Below are positions 1 to 11,804 of a stretch of 64,000 bases of DNA, piece by piece. Each line of letters starts with the position of its first letter. Within the stretch, counting starts at the first letter, position 1. The notes beneath the pieces are model-generated. The model saw only the letters and a list, made by a program, of their open reading frames with translations, searched no databases and was not told the origin of the DNA. The position numbers and the translations under genes were made by a program. Source of the stretch: Undaria pinnatifida (taxonomy: Eukaryota; Sar; Phaeophyceae; Laminariales; Alariaceae); assembly GCA_012845835.1 (NCBI GenBank), contig JABAKD010000028.1:13734648-13798647 (forward strand), given 5' to 3'.

Positions 1-95
1 ACCAGCTATCCAGCTATGAGACGCCCGACAATAATAACTAGGGGATCTACAACGAACCACGGTCGTACGTCCCAGAGGGTGTCCCACGAAACTTC

Positions 96-400
96 CTATG
101 CAGTATCGCATAATCTACCACGGGAATGGTTCATGGGATATTGCATGGGATGCCATGGGGTATGCCCATAAGATGTCAAACGCCACAGGACACCCACACT
201 CCCACGGGACGTCCCATGAGACGTGAACAATCTATGGGAACAACGTATCAATTGATGTATCCCATAGGATCCTATCGAACAATCCATGGGATCGTTGCTA
301 CTGAGGGAAGTCCCACGGGACCGTTGGATACCTACGGGACGTCCCATTGGACGCCCCATCGGACGTCCCACAGGAACCCAAGTAAGCAGAAAGAGAATAT
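96..400. repeat. Degenerate tandem array of palindromic 12-bp units
   Basis: The stretch is built of diverged units resembling TCCCATGGGACG and ACGTCCCACGGG, each nearly its own reverse complement. Both strands therefore stay open for about 100 codons by chance, and I see no coding signal. Nothing else is recognisable in the first 600 bases. Confidence 0.6.
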
Positions 401-604
401 AACCAGTCGTACTGGATAGTGCTGTCATTATATGTAACATGGCACCCGGTGTCATGTAAATTAGAAGTGCCGACGCATAATATCACTACGGTAGCATTGT
501 GTGGCATATATGTACATTTTGTGTTGACCTGTGACTGCCGTTGCGCCCTGGTGCTTATAGAGGAACAGTTGCATATCTTCCAGTGAAGTAGCATAATATA
601 CCTG

Positions 605-730
605 ATCACGTACCGTAGTGGGGAGGGGGGCGAAGGGCCCGCTATGTGACCCCGGATCTGAGTTGCTACTGGGAGGGAGCACCAGAGCAGCGCGAGGATA
701 ATGAATGGGATGAAGTAAAAAAAACAAAAA
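605..730 (+). repeat. SINE-C type 3' tail fragment
   Basis: The sequence beginning ACCGTAGTGGGGAGGGG, continuing through a GTGACC(C)CGG core and ending in an A-rich run matches, by eye, the 3' portion of the SINE-C copies at about 3.8, 6.9 and 9.1 kb (which lie on the opposite strand). No tRNA-like head is present here, so this is a truncated copy. Confidence 0.5.
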
Positions 731-873
731 TGTACTTTTCTTTGTTAATCGTACAGAAGACACAAATATACCTGGCACACAATACCTGGAATACGTTGGT
801 GGTGTATTACTTTGTATTCACGGGCTCTCGACCCTCGTGTTGATGACGCGGCCCCTACTATTAACATGAGCTT

Positions 874-1060
874 TTGGCGCCGGTGTTCGCCTTCATTATC
901 GTCACGGTTGTCGTTATCGACTTTTTCGTTTCACGGTTCGATGACGATAACTATCATAATCGTTATCGTTGTCGAGGTTATTTTGGCCTTATCGTACCGA
1001 AACGTTTTGGGTTTCGATATCCAACACGAGCGGCAATTTTCCCATTCCTACATTCGGGTC
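874..1060 (+). repeat. Dispersed repeat with degenerate CGTTAT hexamers
   Basis: This TCG/CGTTAT-rich stretch ends in a 'GGTTTCGATATCCAACAC' segment. The same order of segments (GTTTTCGCCTTCA start, CGTTAT core, ATCCAACAC end) recurs at about 36.9-37.1 kb, so it is a dispersed repeat with an unstable hexamer core and not a gene. Confidence 0.5.
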
Positions 1061-1062
1061 AT

Positions 1063-1628
1063 TCGAAATCCAACATGGTTGAAGCCCCGGATGGCGTCAT
1101 CTGCTGTGCGGATGTGTGTGTTGTCTTCACATCGAACCGATATTTCTACCCCACGACATATGTACACATAAGTAACCCTTATCCACTGCTGTATTTTTTC
1201 GCTGAAAACGCTTCATTTGTTCGATCAACGACTTCCTCGGAATGTTCATTTTGCTTATCTGTCAGCCGTTCCAGGCGACATTGACTACTTGGTTGTGGAG
1301 TACGATCTCTCTCGGGCTCTGAGACGAGAGCTGGATTTTTCACACTCGAAATCCAACATGGTTGAAGCCCCGGATGGCGTCATCTGCTGTGCGGATGTGT
1401 GTGTTGTCTTCACATCGAACCGATATTTCTACCCCACGACATATGTACACATAAGTAACCCTTATCCACTGCTGTATTTTTTCGCTGAAAACGCTTCATT
1501 TGTTCGATCAACGACTTCCTCGGAATGTTCATTTTGCTTATCTGTCAGCCGTTCCAGGCGACATTGACTACTTGGTTGTGGAGTACGATCTCTCTCGGGC
1601 TCTGAGACGAGAGCTGGATTTTTCACAC
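1063..1628 (+). repeat. Perfect 283-bp tandem duplication
   Basis: Positions 1063-1345 and 1346-1628 are, as far as I can read, identical. Each unit begins TCGAAATCCAACATGG and ends before TTTTTCACACTC. Part of the unit (GTGTTGTCTTCACATC followed by a TATTTCTACC segment) also occurs, diverged, at about 5.92, 7.03 and 7.53 kb, so one copy of an older dispersed repeat was recently doubled. Confidence 0.9.
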
Positions 1629-1629
1629 T

Positions 1630-2383
1630 CAATCAATCTCTGTCATTTATCACTGTATCTGTGCAGTCTTCTCTCTCTCGCCCTCCCTGTCTGGGTCTGT
1701 CTGTCTCTGTCTGATCTTTGATTCCTGTTTCGGTCTCTCTTTTCTCTCCCCGAGTCTCATTTTGCAGTTTCAGCGCATTTGACAAATTTGCATTTCTTTT
1801 TTTCTTTCTCGTCTCTTTCACACTCAGTCACTCTGTCATTCATCACTGTATTCCGTCCGTCGCTGCCTCTGCTTGTGATAAGTCGTGGTGCCGAGAAGGT
1901 GTGAGGGAAGGGACGCAGGGGTATCAACTTCGCTTGGAGACAGCACCGGTTTTTCCTTGTAGATTTCTTATTAATGGCGCTGAGCTATGATAAGCTCGAG
2001 GAGACAGGAGAGGGGGAGTGAGAGCATGGGGGTGGGGTGAGGCTCACAGAGTTCGCTTCCCCCCAGCATTGCTTCTGTGCTCCCTTCTGGACCTTTACAT
2101 ATGGAACGTACAAGGAACGTTCTCCTAGATGTTCTATATTACTATGGGTGCTTAAGGCGCTTACATCTATCTATCATGTCCAAAGGGGGAATGTTCCACT
2201 ACCGAGAACTCTCTTGTGGTATAAGCTAGCTAGATTACACGGGTTATCTTCTCCACTCAGATTATTCCGTTTAGGGTAATCTTGTGGCCGAAGATCAGGA
2301 CTTTGCGGGCTATCTCATCGAATATATTCCCAGCTATACTGACACTCTATTACATTAGCCTACCCTGAACAGTCGGGGGGGGT
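1630..2383. other. No gene seen; CT-rich then unique-looking sequence
   Basis: The first 200 bases are a CT/TCTCTC-rich tract. The remainder shows no convincing exon, structured repeat or RNA gene. Confidence 0.5.
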
Positions 2384-2387
2384 TCTC

Positions 2388-2676
2388 ACACTTTTACTTT
2401 CCAGCTTCCAGACAAGCCGTGGTCACAGGTGTCGTCCCTTTTCCCCCCCGGTTCTTGCCTTCAAATTTATCGCGCATAGGGTACAGCAATCCCACTGCTG
2501 GTCGATTTTTCATCGAGTGTTGCTAACTCACGCTCTCGCGCTTTCCGCAAGTCAATCTGTGCACAAGAAAAAAGTCTCAACGAAGTTACACGAGTATGCA
2601 CTCGATGGGGCTCGAACTCACGAAACTGACCTAAACCAGGCTCGAGGATAACCTGATACGCCACCGGGGCGACCGG
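2388..2676 (-). mobile_element. SINE family A, copy 1
   Basis: Read on the minus strand, the copy starts with a tRNA-like head (CCGGTCGCCCCGGTGGCG...), has an A-box-like TGGCGTATCAGG and a B-box-like GAGTTCGAGCCC, then a body of about 230 bp. It ends with the shared core GTGACCACGG and a T/A-rich tail. Four other copies are in the window at 4.5, 8.5, 36.2 and 61.2 kb. Confidence 0.8.
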
Positions 2677-2689
2677 ACCCGGTATATGC

Positions 2690-3756
2690 AGACCTCAAGA
2701 CGCTCGAAGGGTGCCGACAAAGTTCATCCTTAAAGACCGGGAAAGGGGGTCGAAGATGCGGCTATTCGAAACAAAGACATGAGGCTATAGATTCCCCCAC
2801 ACCTCGTGAATGGTCCTATCCGTGTCACTCTATTACATGCTGGTCCCTTTCTCTGTGCCGGATGGGTTCTCGGAATATACCACCATATCTCTGTCCCGAA
2901 CGGCTATACAACCATCTCCCTTTGTGCCGAACGGCTCCTCGGAACAGCGTGTTCGAATTAAGCAGTGCACTTCAAGGGTACGGCAAAAGGACGGTTTTGT
3001 TTTCTTGACTCATACGATAATTGAGTGTGATAACCAGCCTCTATTATACTGGCGAATAAGCGAACACAACCAACAAGCAATAAACACGATCGATAAAACA
3101 CAACAAAAAGCTCACACACAAACGATGCACCGTTTTCACGAATCTTGGGATCGAGTAACTTAGCGTGGTGGCATAAGCCGCCGAAAAACCTTGCATGCAA
3201 ATTATGAGGTCACATACTTCTGTGAGACAGAGTAAACCAAACAGTCGCCATTCTTAAAGTTGTAGCAAGTGACACGCCAGCGTGCAGGGTACGATAACAC
3301 AGCAAAGCAAGCCAGACCAAAGAAATAAGAACAGAATAAAGGGAAAAAAAAAAAAACAACAACAACAACAACAACAACAACAAACAACAGGAGTTCTGAA
3401 GAATGTGATGTAAGAAGATTAGAAAGGCTGCAAGTAGAATGGCATACATACGTGCTGAAGAGGAACAGATAACTAGTGTTTGTGTTGCTATTAATAGTTG
3501 CTGGCTGTCTGTTGTTGTGCTTGGGTACTCACTTTTGTAGTGCCGTCCTGTTTCCGTCGTTTTTTTAAATATTCTCGTTTTTTTTCTGCTTTTTCGCTTT
3601 TCTTTCCATTAATAATTGATTTTCGCCTATGTTCTTGTTTTTTATACTACAAATGGTCTCGTGTGCTGGCAACTGGCGTGCACATTTGGCGTTTTGCCCC
3701 CGTGCTCATCGCTTGACATTAGTTTTCTGTGGGTTCTTCCCTTCTATCACATTTCC
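2690..3756. other. No gene seen; (AAC)n and T-rich stretches
   Basis: It contains an (AAC)n microsatellite at about 3357-3390 and AT-rich sequence. A segment at 3209-3480 (GTGAGACAGAGTAAACCAA to GCTGAAGAGGAACAGATA) recurs, diverged, at about 7148-7400, so it is a dispersed repeat. No exon is supported. Confidence 0.5.
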
Positions 3757-4062
3757 TTCTCATTCTCCCTCTCTAAACGTAACTCAGATGCGACGTAACC
3801 AAGCACGCTCTTCTCCCCCCTCTCCACTGCAGCACCGGCCTTTATTTTTCGCGAAAAGACTCCTGATCATTCCTCCCTTGTGGACTTGCATCGAATTGCG
3901 CCTACCACCGCTGCTAGGCGTTCTCAGCAGTTACTGGCATTTGATTTGTTGTATTAAGCAAATAAATTCAAATGTCCGACCCACATGGAATTCGAACTCC
4001 ATAATATAATCTGTTCATAGCAGCGTTCGATGGTAACCACTACAGCACCGAGGCAACCGACA
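3757..4062 (-). mobile_element. SINE family C, copy 1
   Basis: On the minus strand a tRNA-like head (GGTTGCCTCGGTGCTGTAG) is followed by a B-box-like GGAGTTCGAATTCC at 3987-4000 and CATGTGGGTCGG. After a spacer comes a G-rich tail related to that of SINE-A. The same order is found at 9.1-9.4 kb. The head differs from SINE-A, so it is a separate tRNA-derived family or subfamily. Confidence 0.65.
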
Positions 4063-4288
4063 TTGCATGTTCAAATCACCTAGCTATATTTGCTATATTG
4101 CAATGCTGTACCTCTGTCCCGTAGTTCGTGATCACAGCAGTGACCACACCACAGAGAGATCTCGTTTCTCTAATGAGGCAGCAGCCCGGACACTGGTTGT
4201 GCTACATGTAGAGGGGTGGGAAGGTCAGTTTAATGTGAAGAACACACTCGCAGTAAGTTTCTCCGGAGGAATTCGAGGTACAGCAGCA

Positions 4289-4422
4289 GCAGTGGTCCCT
4301 CCATTGTACCGGTTGAATAGTGCCGGTTGCCCGCTAGAGTGCCTGTGAAATCGCTTGGCATAGACGGGAACACCCAGTAGTCGCGGTGTGCAGAGTAGTG
4401 CCGGTAGCCGCTTTAGTGCCAG
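4289..4422 (+). mobile_element. Small inverted-repeat element, family E, copy 1 (degraded)
   Basis: It begins GGTCCCTCCATTGTACCGG and carries several TAGTGCCGGT-type motifs plus the scaffold segment AAATCGCTTGGCATAGACGG shared with families D and E elsewhere. The right terminus is not clean. Confidence 0.5.
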
Positions 4423-4423
4423 T

Positions 4424-4500
4424 TGTTGTTGTTGCCGTTGTCACATCAGCTCGAATAATCATGCCCGTGGTCATAGGACAAGCTCCTCCAGTCAGGCTAC
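4424..4500 (-). mobile_element. LINE 3'-end fragment (about 75 bp)
   Basis: Read on the minus strand it is a short version of the LINE 3' terminus: a GACCACGG core, ATGATTATTCGAG, then an AAC-rich tail. It abuts SINE-A copy 2. This is a severely 5'-truncated insertion. Confidence 0.6.
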
Positions 4501-4510
4501 AATATGGGTA

Positions 4511-4815
4511 GCCGGTCGCCCCGGTGGCGTATCAGGTTATCCTCGAGCCTGGTATAGATCAGTTTCGTGAGCTCGAGTCCCGCCGAGTGCATACTCGAAT
4601 AATTTCGTAGGGACGTTTTCTTGTGCACAAATTGACTTGCGGAAAGTGCGAGAGCGTGAGTTAGCAACATTCGAAGAAAAATCGACGAGCAGCGGGATTG
4701 CTGAACCCTATGCGCGATAAAAAATTGAAGGCAAGAACCGGGGGGGAGAAGGGACGACACCTGTAACCACGGCTTGTCCCGAAGCTGGAATGAAGAAGTG
4801 GGTGGAAAAAACAAA
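4511..4815 (+). mobile_element. SINE family A, copy 2
   Basis: This is a full-length-looking copy: GCCGGTCGCCCCGGTGGCG head, A box TGGCGTATCAGG, B-box-like GAGCTCGAGTCC, conserved body (GCGAGAGCGTGAGTTAGCAA), the core GTAACCACGGCTTG, and an A-rich end. Confidence 0.85.
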
Positions 4816-5220
4816 AGTGAGTCTATCGGCAACGGAATCGCGAAATGGTTGCGATTGTATTGTGTGTTAGTGTATGATCGTACCGTTACACTGCCATTGT
4901 TGTTCTTTCAACAATCTACATCCAGCACACCCAGTGTCCGTGCTAATGCCTTTTTCTGGAGAGAGCGAGCTCTGCCGCGCACACAAACTACGAGACAGAG
5001 AGATATGCCGGTGCATGCATCCCAAAATGATGTTGACTTTTAATACGTTATTAGGCATGCAACGCCAAGCGCACTGAATATGAAAGCGAAACACAAAAAT
5101 GCACTAAAGATGCACACGATGCAACTTGCAGGGGAGACAAGAAAAGAAAAAAAAAAATCGAAATGGGCTTGGCACATGGGCACATAGGTTACCTCACCAG
5201 GCGGGGATGGATGTGACCAT

Positions 5221-5762
5221 GGATACACTTGATACCCCCTGTATGAGCCCAACGCCGTCTTTAGTCAGTTCCTTGGGTATGCTAGTATGACGTTTTTTCT
5301 CTTTTCCTTTCCTTGCTTCCTCTTCTTGTCTTGTCTTTCCTTTCCTTTTTCGCTTCCTTTTATTTTCTCTCCTTTCGTTTCCTTTCTATTATCTCCTCTT
5401 CTTTGTTTCTTTTTCCAATTGACTTGCGTCTGGTGTGCGTATGCGTAGTGATGCGTACTACGTGCAATATACGTAGCAGTTTTTCCTGGGTGGCACGCGG
5501 TTACAGTCGTTTTTTTCAGGCGCGAGTAGTGAGACGTATGGACCAGTATGGACCTGGCACATTGTAGACTGGCTCCCGATTTCACTTTTTATATATCTCT
5601 GGCGGAGGCATGAATTGCGTCAGCTATGATACACGCGTGTACCACCTTTGGTTTGTGTTTTTTCCCTGGGGTATTACTCAGTTCGAGAGTGACTGGGGCC
5701 TGTCCTGTGACCACGGACTTGATTATGCGAGTTAACGTGAGAACAACAGCAACAACAACAAT
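5221..5762 (+). mobile_element. LINE 3'-UTR fragment
   Basis: It matches the non-coding 3' part of the two large LINE copies. The order is GAGCCCAACGCCGTCTTTA, a pyrimidine tract (about 5293-5430), GACTTGCGTC, a GGTGGCACGCGG segment, the CTGTGACCACGGACTTG core and a final (AAC)n/(AGC)n tail. All coding sequence is missing, which is typical 5' truncation. Confidence 0.85.
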
Positions 5763-5769
5763 GGGCCGC

Positions 5770-6825
5770 CTGACTACTCGTGCGCACGTTCTGTTTCTCT
5801 CGAAATTCAAGCGAGCCCCGATCTAGCTGACTACCAGGTATTCACGACATCGAAACCGGCTGAAATCCAATACCAGGTACAACTTTGCCCCTATAATGTA
5901 CAAGCAAGTGTGTGTCTTCTCCGCATCAAACTGATATTTCCACCCATCCATATTCCTGAGTACCTCTTGCCTCCCCCATGCGTTCCTGTTTCCCTCCATC
6001 TTTCCGTGTTTTCCTTAATGTTGGTTCTTCTTATTCTTCTCTCCTTGTTATTCGCAAATGGTCTGGTGTGGTGACTTCCACATGCTTTTTGTCCTCGTAT
6101 CCATTGTGGTTATTATTGCAAGGCTAAATCACCATGCTGTACTTGCAATGTGACTCTCAATCTTGTGGCTACAGACGGAGCTCGTCTCTCTCGTAGGAGC
6201 CATCACCAGGGATACTGGTTGTGCTGGGAGTAGATGGGAGGAAACATCAGTTTGACGTGATGAACCCACACATGGGATTGAATCAAGAACGTGCATCCCC
6301 ATCGCTCTTTGGCATGACTCAGACGTTCCCTGCGGACAAAGTAATTGACCTTTGCAGACAGTTCTGTTCCCTCAAACAATTAGACTATATAAAACAGGCG
6401 CCGCCGGTTCTGGCACACGTTTTGGCACACGTTCGTGATTTGATCGGTGAGGCAGTCCCACAAGATCGCTCCTGCACCATGAATGCTCTGGTACTGCTAC
6501 TAATAGTAGTGCACATCATTATGCCAAGACATGAACCCGACGTCAAAAGCGTGACGGGGGCAATTACTAGGTAAATGTCTCGTGAATCGGGTGTGAGGTG
6601 TGAGAAACCCCCAGTTCTACGTTGCCAATGCACGCCACATATATATCGAATCGACTTGATACTAGAATAGCTAACTCAAAAACAGCAAGAAAAGAGGTCG
6701 TGCCACTGCAGCAGCAGTACGACACAACAGCAGTAGTGTGAGGGGTATATAAGGCCGTTTAAGTAAACTTAATACAAAAGGCCGGCACTCGATCCAGGGC
6801 GGTCGAAATGGGTTCGCACGACTGT
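5770..6825. other. No gene seen; dispersed repeat pieces
   Basis: Two TACCAGGTA motifs lie at 5832 and 5871. A segment at about 6120-6270 (ATGCTGTACTTGCAATG to AACATCAGTTTGACGTGATG) is a diverged copy of 4090-4250. An open frame of 117 codons at 6221-6574 begins inside this repeat and resembles nothing I know. Confidence 0.45.
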
Positions 6826-6829
6826 AACT

Positions 6830-6985
6830 ACAAGATTTTTTCTTTCTTTCATTCTTCATCCAATTTATTTTCGTCGCACTTCTCTCGCGCTACCTCCCAG
6901 TCGTAACTCAAATCCGTGGTCACATAGCGGGCCGTCCTCCGCCTTCCCCACTAGGGTATAATCCCGCCTTCATTTTTAACGAGAG
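6830..6985 (-). repeat. SINE-C type 3' tail fragment
   Basis: Read on the minus strand: a G-rich stretch, GCCCGCTATGTGACCACGG, ATTTGAGTTACGACTGGGAG, and an end in GATGAAGAATGAAAGAAAG. It matches the tail at 605-730 and lacks a head. Confidence 0.6.
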
Positions 6986-7758
6986 AAGAATTCAGCATTT
7001 TCTTCCCTCGTCGACTCGCGTCGAACTATAGGTGTGTTGTCTTCACATGAAACCGTTATTTCTACCCAAAGACGGCAGTACACCCAGTGTCCGTGCTCAT
7101 TCTTCATCCTAGAGCCTAGAGAGACAAAACTTCTGTGGTCACAGACTGTGAGGCAGAGTAAACCAACCAGTCACAATTCATCAAGGTAAATCAAGTGAAA
7201 TGCTAGCGTACCGTATACGAGAACACAACAAAACAAGACAGAGCATCACAAAAAAGAGAATAACAAAAAACAAAAACAACACAAAACAAAGCAAAGGCAG
7301 GTGTTCTGAAGAATGCGATGCAAGGAGATCCAAAAGGAAAGGCTGTGAGGAGCAATGGCAAGAAGAACAGCATGCGTGCTGAAGAGGAACAGATATACCT
7401 GTTGCACGGACAAAACAACACGAACCAGAGGAAGAACATACCGGCATAATATTTAGGAGTAAAACTGCCTATCTATATGAATAGGGCGGCCAACTTGCTT
7501 GGCGCTCGTACCTGGTATGTAGCTTGTGTGTGTTTTCACACAAAACCTGATACTTCCACCCCATCCAACCACATTCAGCACAACCAGTGTTCGTGGTCAC
7601 TACACTTATATAGGCTCCACTAATGTACCATCACGCTAAGCGCGTGTCGTACAGGCCCTTGTGTTGAGAATAGGGCGCATTCCCGACCTAACCAGCGAGG
7701 GCTACTTCGTGTGGCCAACGCTATTTCATAAAACGTCATGTTTTTGCTACATTGTACA

Positions 7759-7975
7759 AATAAAAAAACACTCCAGCTGTGAAATCGAACATTTTATCGA
7801 AACTCATCTTTGCAAGCTGTGCGTGATACTCCGATCGCGCGTATTACGGATTGTGTGTCCTCATTAAGGATATAGGTCGGCGACTCCCCTTGGAACTACA
7901 GTGTAGCTATCAGGGTCAACAGAGTGATGTTAGTCAGTCTGTGCGCGGAAACTATAAAACCCATCTTTGAGGATT
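7759..7975 (+). mobile_element. Family B repeat, copy 1
   Basis: This is one of five copies of an unclassified element. It starts with A-rich sequence and ACACTCCAGCTGTGA, continues with TCGAAACTCATCTTTGCAAG, GATATAGGTCGGCGACTCCC and TCAGGGTCAACAG, and has a TATA-like ACTATAAAACCC near its end. It has no long open frame and no clear tRNA head. It could be a SINE, a solo LTR or a non-autonomous element of another kind. Confidence 0.75.
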
Positions 7976-8408
7976 CTACACACACAATCGTCAGTTTGTT
8001 TGGGGCTGTTTCTCCGTCAAGTCTCATACGAGTCTCGAAAGAGGTTCAACGGCATGAGTAATCACGCCAAGTGATCACGCCAAAAGGCCACGCCATCTCC
8101 GATCTCCGTGACAAGCCTCGCCATCTCTTCCATCTCCGTGACGTGTCCATGGCTCGTTGTCACATCATCCACACAACTTCACAGGTGCGTGTATAAGTTG
8201 GCCTAAAACCTCAGCTCTAAAACATCGTGGGTAACTGTTAACATGGGTGAGCGCACATACAATGTGACGCATATGACGCAGAGGGGACAAACAATTCACG
8301 ACTTCGACTACGCCTACACCGGCTTCGACTTTTATGGCAGAACCGGGTATAGGCCCGCAGGGCCATTGGCGCTTTACCTCCCTCAAAAACGGAGTTAAAT
8401 TGTTCTTT

Positions 8409-8568
8409 TTGGCGCAGCCTACAAGTACCATGTTTTGTACCAGGTATTTTTTTTTTTTTCCTCACACTTCTACTTTCCAACTTCTGGATTCTTATTGGCG
8501 CAGCCTACCATGTTTTGTACCAGGTTTTTTTTTTTTTTTTTGCACACTTCTACTTTCCAACTTCTGGA
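8409..8568. repeat. About 80-bp tandem duplication at a SINE tail
   Basis: The block TTGGCGCAGCCTAC ... TTTTGTACCAGG, a T-run, then CACACTTCTACTTTCCAACT and TCTGGA occurs twice in a row (about 8409-8487 and 8490-8568). It joins the poly-T tail of SINE-A copy 3 with its flank. Only the right block continues into the SINE. Confidence 0.75.
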
Positions 8569-8834
8569 CAAGCCGTAGTCACAGGTGTCGTCCCTTCTTC
8601 CCTCCGGTTCTTGCCTTCAATTTTTATCGCGCATAGGGTTCGGCAATCCCACTGCTCGTCGATTTTTCATCGAGTGCTTTGCTAACTCACGCTCTCGCGT
8701 TTTCCGCAAGCTAATTTGTGCACAAGGAAAAGTCCCCACGAATTTATACGAGTATGCACTCGGGGGGATTCGAACTCACGAAACTGACCTATACCAGGCT
8801 CGAGGACAACCTGATACGTCACCGGGGTGACCGG
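8526..8834 (-). mobile_element. SINE family A, copy 3
   Basis: On the minus strand: tRNA-like head with GTGACGTATCAGG, B-box GAGTTCGAATCC, the conserved body and TAGTCGTGGTTTGTCC-like core region, then a long A tail (T-run at 8526-8542 on plus). The clean A tail suggests a comparatively young insertion. Confidence 0.85.
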
Positions 8835-9087
8835 CTGCATATCTACCTGGTACTTGTATATTACATGAATACTGCTGTATCATATACCTGGCATACAAGA
8901 ATCACGAAATAATACTACGGTACGAAGCGGTAGCGGTATACTCTCAAAAACACAAAGCAGGAAAGCTCCGCATTGCAAATGGATGTTGCACACAAATATG
9001 ATACGAAGTGCAAACAAATATTGAGGAACAAAAAAAGAAAAAAGCTAGCCCATACCAGGTATGCACCATCTACCAGGTATGTATGAT

Positions 9088-9417
9088 CTTCGCACTTCTG
9101 TCTTTGGCCTTCTCCCTTCCGTAACTCTGACCCAGGGTGACAGAGCAGGCTCTTCTCCTCCCCTCCCCACTACGGTACGTGCCTTCATTCTTGACGCTAC
9201 AAGGCTTCAGCCCTTTCTTTTCTCGATTGACTCGCATCAGGGTGCGCCTACCCACGCACGCTGCTAAGCGCGCTAAGCAGTTCGATCCCTTCGACTAATA
9301 TTTTTGCAAAATAACCTCAAAAGCCCGACCCACGTGAGCTTCGAACTCCAGAACCAACTCTGGCATACAGCATTCGATGGAAAACCACAACTAACACACC
9401 ACCGGGGCGCCGGTACA
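9088..9417 (-). mobile_element. SINE family C, copy 2
   Basis: Minus-strand head GGCGCCCCGGTGGTGTGTTA, an A-box-like region, B-box-like GGAGTTCGAAGCTC (9336-9349), CACGTGGGTCGGG, spacer, then the G-rich tail and GTCACCCTGGGTCAGAG. The order is the same as copy 1 at 3.8 kb. Confidence 0.65.
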
Positions 9418-9429
9418 TTGGAAATAGGT

Positions 9430-10360
9430 ATTGGAACCAAATAACGGAAAAAAATAGGTTAGATCTAAGAGTGACCTGATAGTGACCTCGTGGCCTCCCT
9501 AGCTTACCCTTGTTCTCATCTGCGAGGCGGAACGGAGGAGGCCTACGCTTCTGTCACACTTGTGCTTTCTAACAAATCAAATATCGGTATGCATTCTGAA
9601 CGTTTGGCTAACGTAAAACATTGTAGCCATCCGATGTAGGATGAGACCGGTGCTGCCAGACGAAGAATGAAACCGTTGCGCCATGTTGTGGTGTTACAGG
9701 TCACAAGCGGCACGGTTGCCAAGAAGAGTCCCGGAAAAATATTGCACATAAAGGACCCGCTCAACTCCGACTCCGGCAGTGGTTGTACGTGCTAATTTAT
9801 CACCAAGTCCATAGACTATGCCGTTGTTGGCCTGGATGTGCAAAGTTTGCAGGAGTTACCTCGTGTGTATCCGCTACCGGACATGTCGGCCGCAAAATTC
9901 GGGCACACCAAGTAAGTGTGACTGCACCTAGCAATACGTTGTGACACATAGCAGCGGTTGTGGCTTGAGAAAACAAATCGTTACGCCGCCTTTGAAGGCG
10001 GGACTGGTTCGTGAGGTGCGATCAACGATACTTTGCCAAGACCCTGTCGAAATACTGTAGCATCGAGCCTCCACCTCCCGAGCTTTGTCCGGCGAAGGTA
10101 TCTGATTGTATGACACTTTCTACCACGGTAGGCGTTTCTGGTTATGCTTCAGGTGATTGTGTCTGGTAATGTGATGGGTTAACCTCCTCAAGAGAGGAAC
10201 TAGCGGTTAATCTAACACCGTCACGAGTACAATGGTTGTTTTCATGACCAGCGCATAGAAATGTTGGTCGGATTGCGCGAACGAATGCCTTCGAAGTCAT
10301 GTTTCCGGTGGGTGAGACATTGATCTCCCGATGTTAGCTCTAAACCCTCCGCTCCACCCT
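9430..10360. other. No gene seen
   Basis: It looks like single-copy sequence without a supported exon, repeat or RNA gene. Open frames are short and have no recognisable residues. Confidence 0.45.
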
Positions 10361-10369
10361 TACCATAGC

Positions 10370-10436
10370 GTGGGATGACTCGTGGGATGGCTCGTGGGAT
10401 GACTCGTGGGAAGACTCGTGGAATGACTCTGAGGCA
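10370..10436. repeat. 12-bp minisatellite (CGTGGGATGACT type)
   Basis: There are about five tandem units of GACTCGTGGGAT with single-base changes. On the minus strand they would read as Val-Ile-Pro-Arg repeats, but the surrounding frame has no other coding character. Confidence 0.8.
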
Positions 10437-10699
10437 GAAGCTCACCAGCCTAAACACAAGGAAAGAGACGATGAGAGGTAATACTCAACATAAAAGAACA
10501 CCACGTCATGTCGAACGCCCAGATCTCGCGCGCTGACGTCCAGGTTGCCACAGGTGACAGTCCTTCAGGCACGAGCTCTTAGATACCAGGTACCATGCTA
10601 ACATTTACACACTTATGCTGCTAGATGCCGGGTACCATGTATGCTGTCAGATACCAGGTACTGCTGCAAAAATGAAACGGTACACTGAGAGATACCAGG

Positions 10700-11800
10700 T
10701 ATTGTTTATGGTGTGATACTCAGAGGCATCATAGGTAGTTCACGAATAGAATGATTGGACTGGAGCCGAGCTATATAGATAAGTCTACGACTCTGTGAAT
10801 CCTTCTCACTTGCGTCATGCGTACATCGTAGTTCGTACACCCGACAGCTGCGAGCCCGGCTTCTTTTCATGCACACACTCTTTCTCGATGGTCGTTTCCG
10901 CCGTCAAAAAATGCATAATATGCGCAGGCGCCTGCAGAAAATGTACGTGCAGGAAAACACTAAAAGAGCTATTTAAGGTGGTGTTAGCAACGCTTTACAC
11001 TGGGCTTTGACGTTGCACGCCAGCCTAGACCACATTGCGCAGCAGCCCATCGTTTCGAGACAAAAAGGTACACACGCCAATTACAAGGTTTTGGGAGGCC
11101 AACAATGGCAACCCAAAGGGGCAGAAGAGATATTTCTAACCGGATTCGGATGCGGGACGTGCACACAATCGTTGGATTCTTCACACCGTAGCCTGAATCC
11201 GATCATTTTAAAAATCACTTTCCAGAACATTTAATCCCCAACACCAACCCTGATCTCTTAAACGCCCCCAAAGGTGCGCTGGAGGATGGCATCTCAGGTT
11301 GGACTGCGTTCGAAGATGGTGCGTCAGCATAGGCTACGTCGGAGGAGCCTGGCGCCACCTTAGTGACACACGCTGAAGCAGCCCACGACGATCAGCTCCA
11401 GCTTCGGGATCTCACGGAGACATTGTAACCCCTTAGAAGCTTCGGAGGGGGGAAAAAGACGTTGAAACTATAGGTGGGGCGAATGGTGGTACTAGACCCA
11501 CCCCCACGCCAGGGTGGCAGCAGATTCTAAGAATATTCTCAGCTCCTTACACGATGAGGAGCTCAACATCTCACCCACCCGACACATGACTTCGAAGACA
11601 TTCGTTTTTCGCAACCCCGGCCAAGACTTGTATGCGGTAGTCCTGAACCAAACATACGCGTAACGTGATCATACGAACCGATACTTTTGACAGATGAGGA
11701 GGTCAAGCGGTATCATAGAAATCATACGAAGTAAAAACATATTGTCGCCCAAAAAGATCAACCCCGATCATTGCTACCGTGGGATGAGTCATGGGTTATG
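10700..11800. other. No gene seen; three TACCAGGTA motifs just upstream
   Basis: No exon or structured repeat is recognised. The three motifs at 10584, 10652 and 10693 form the densest cluster of this motif in the window. Confidence 0.4.
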
Positions 11801-11804
11801 ACAA

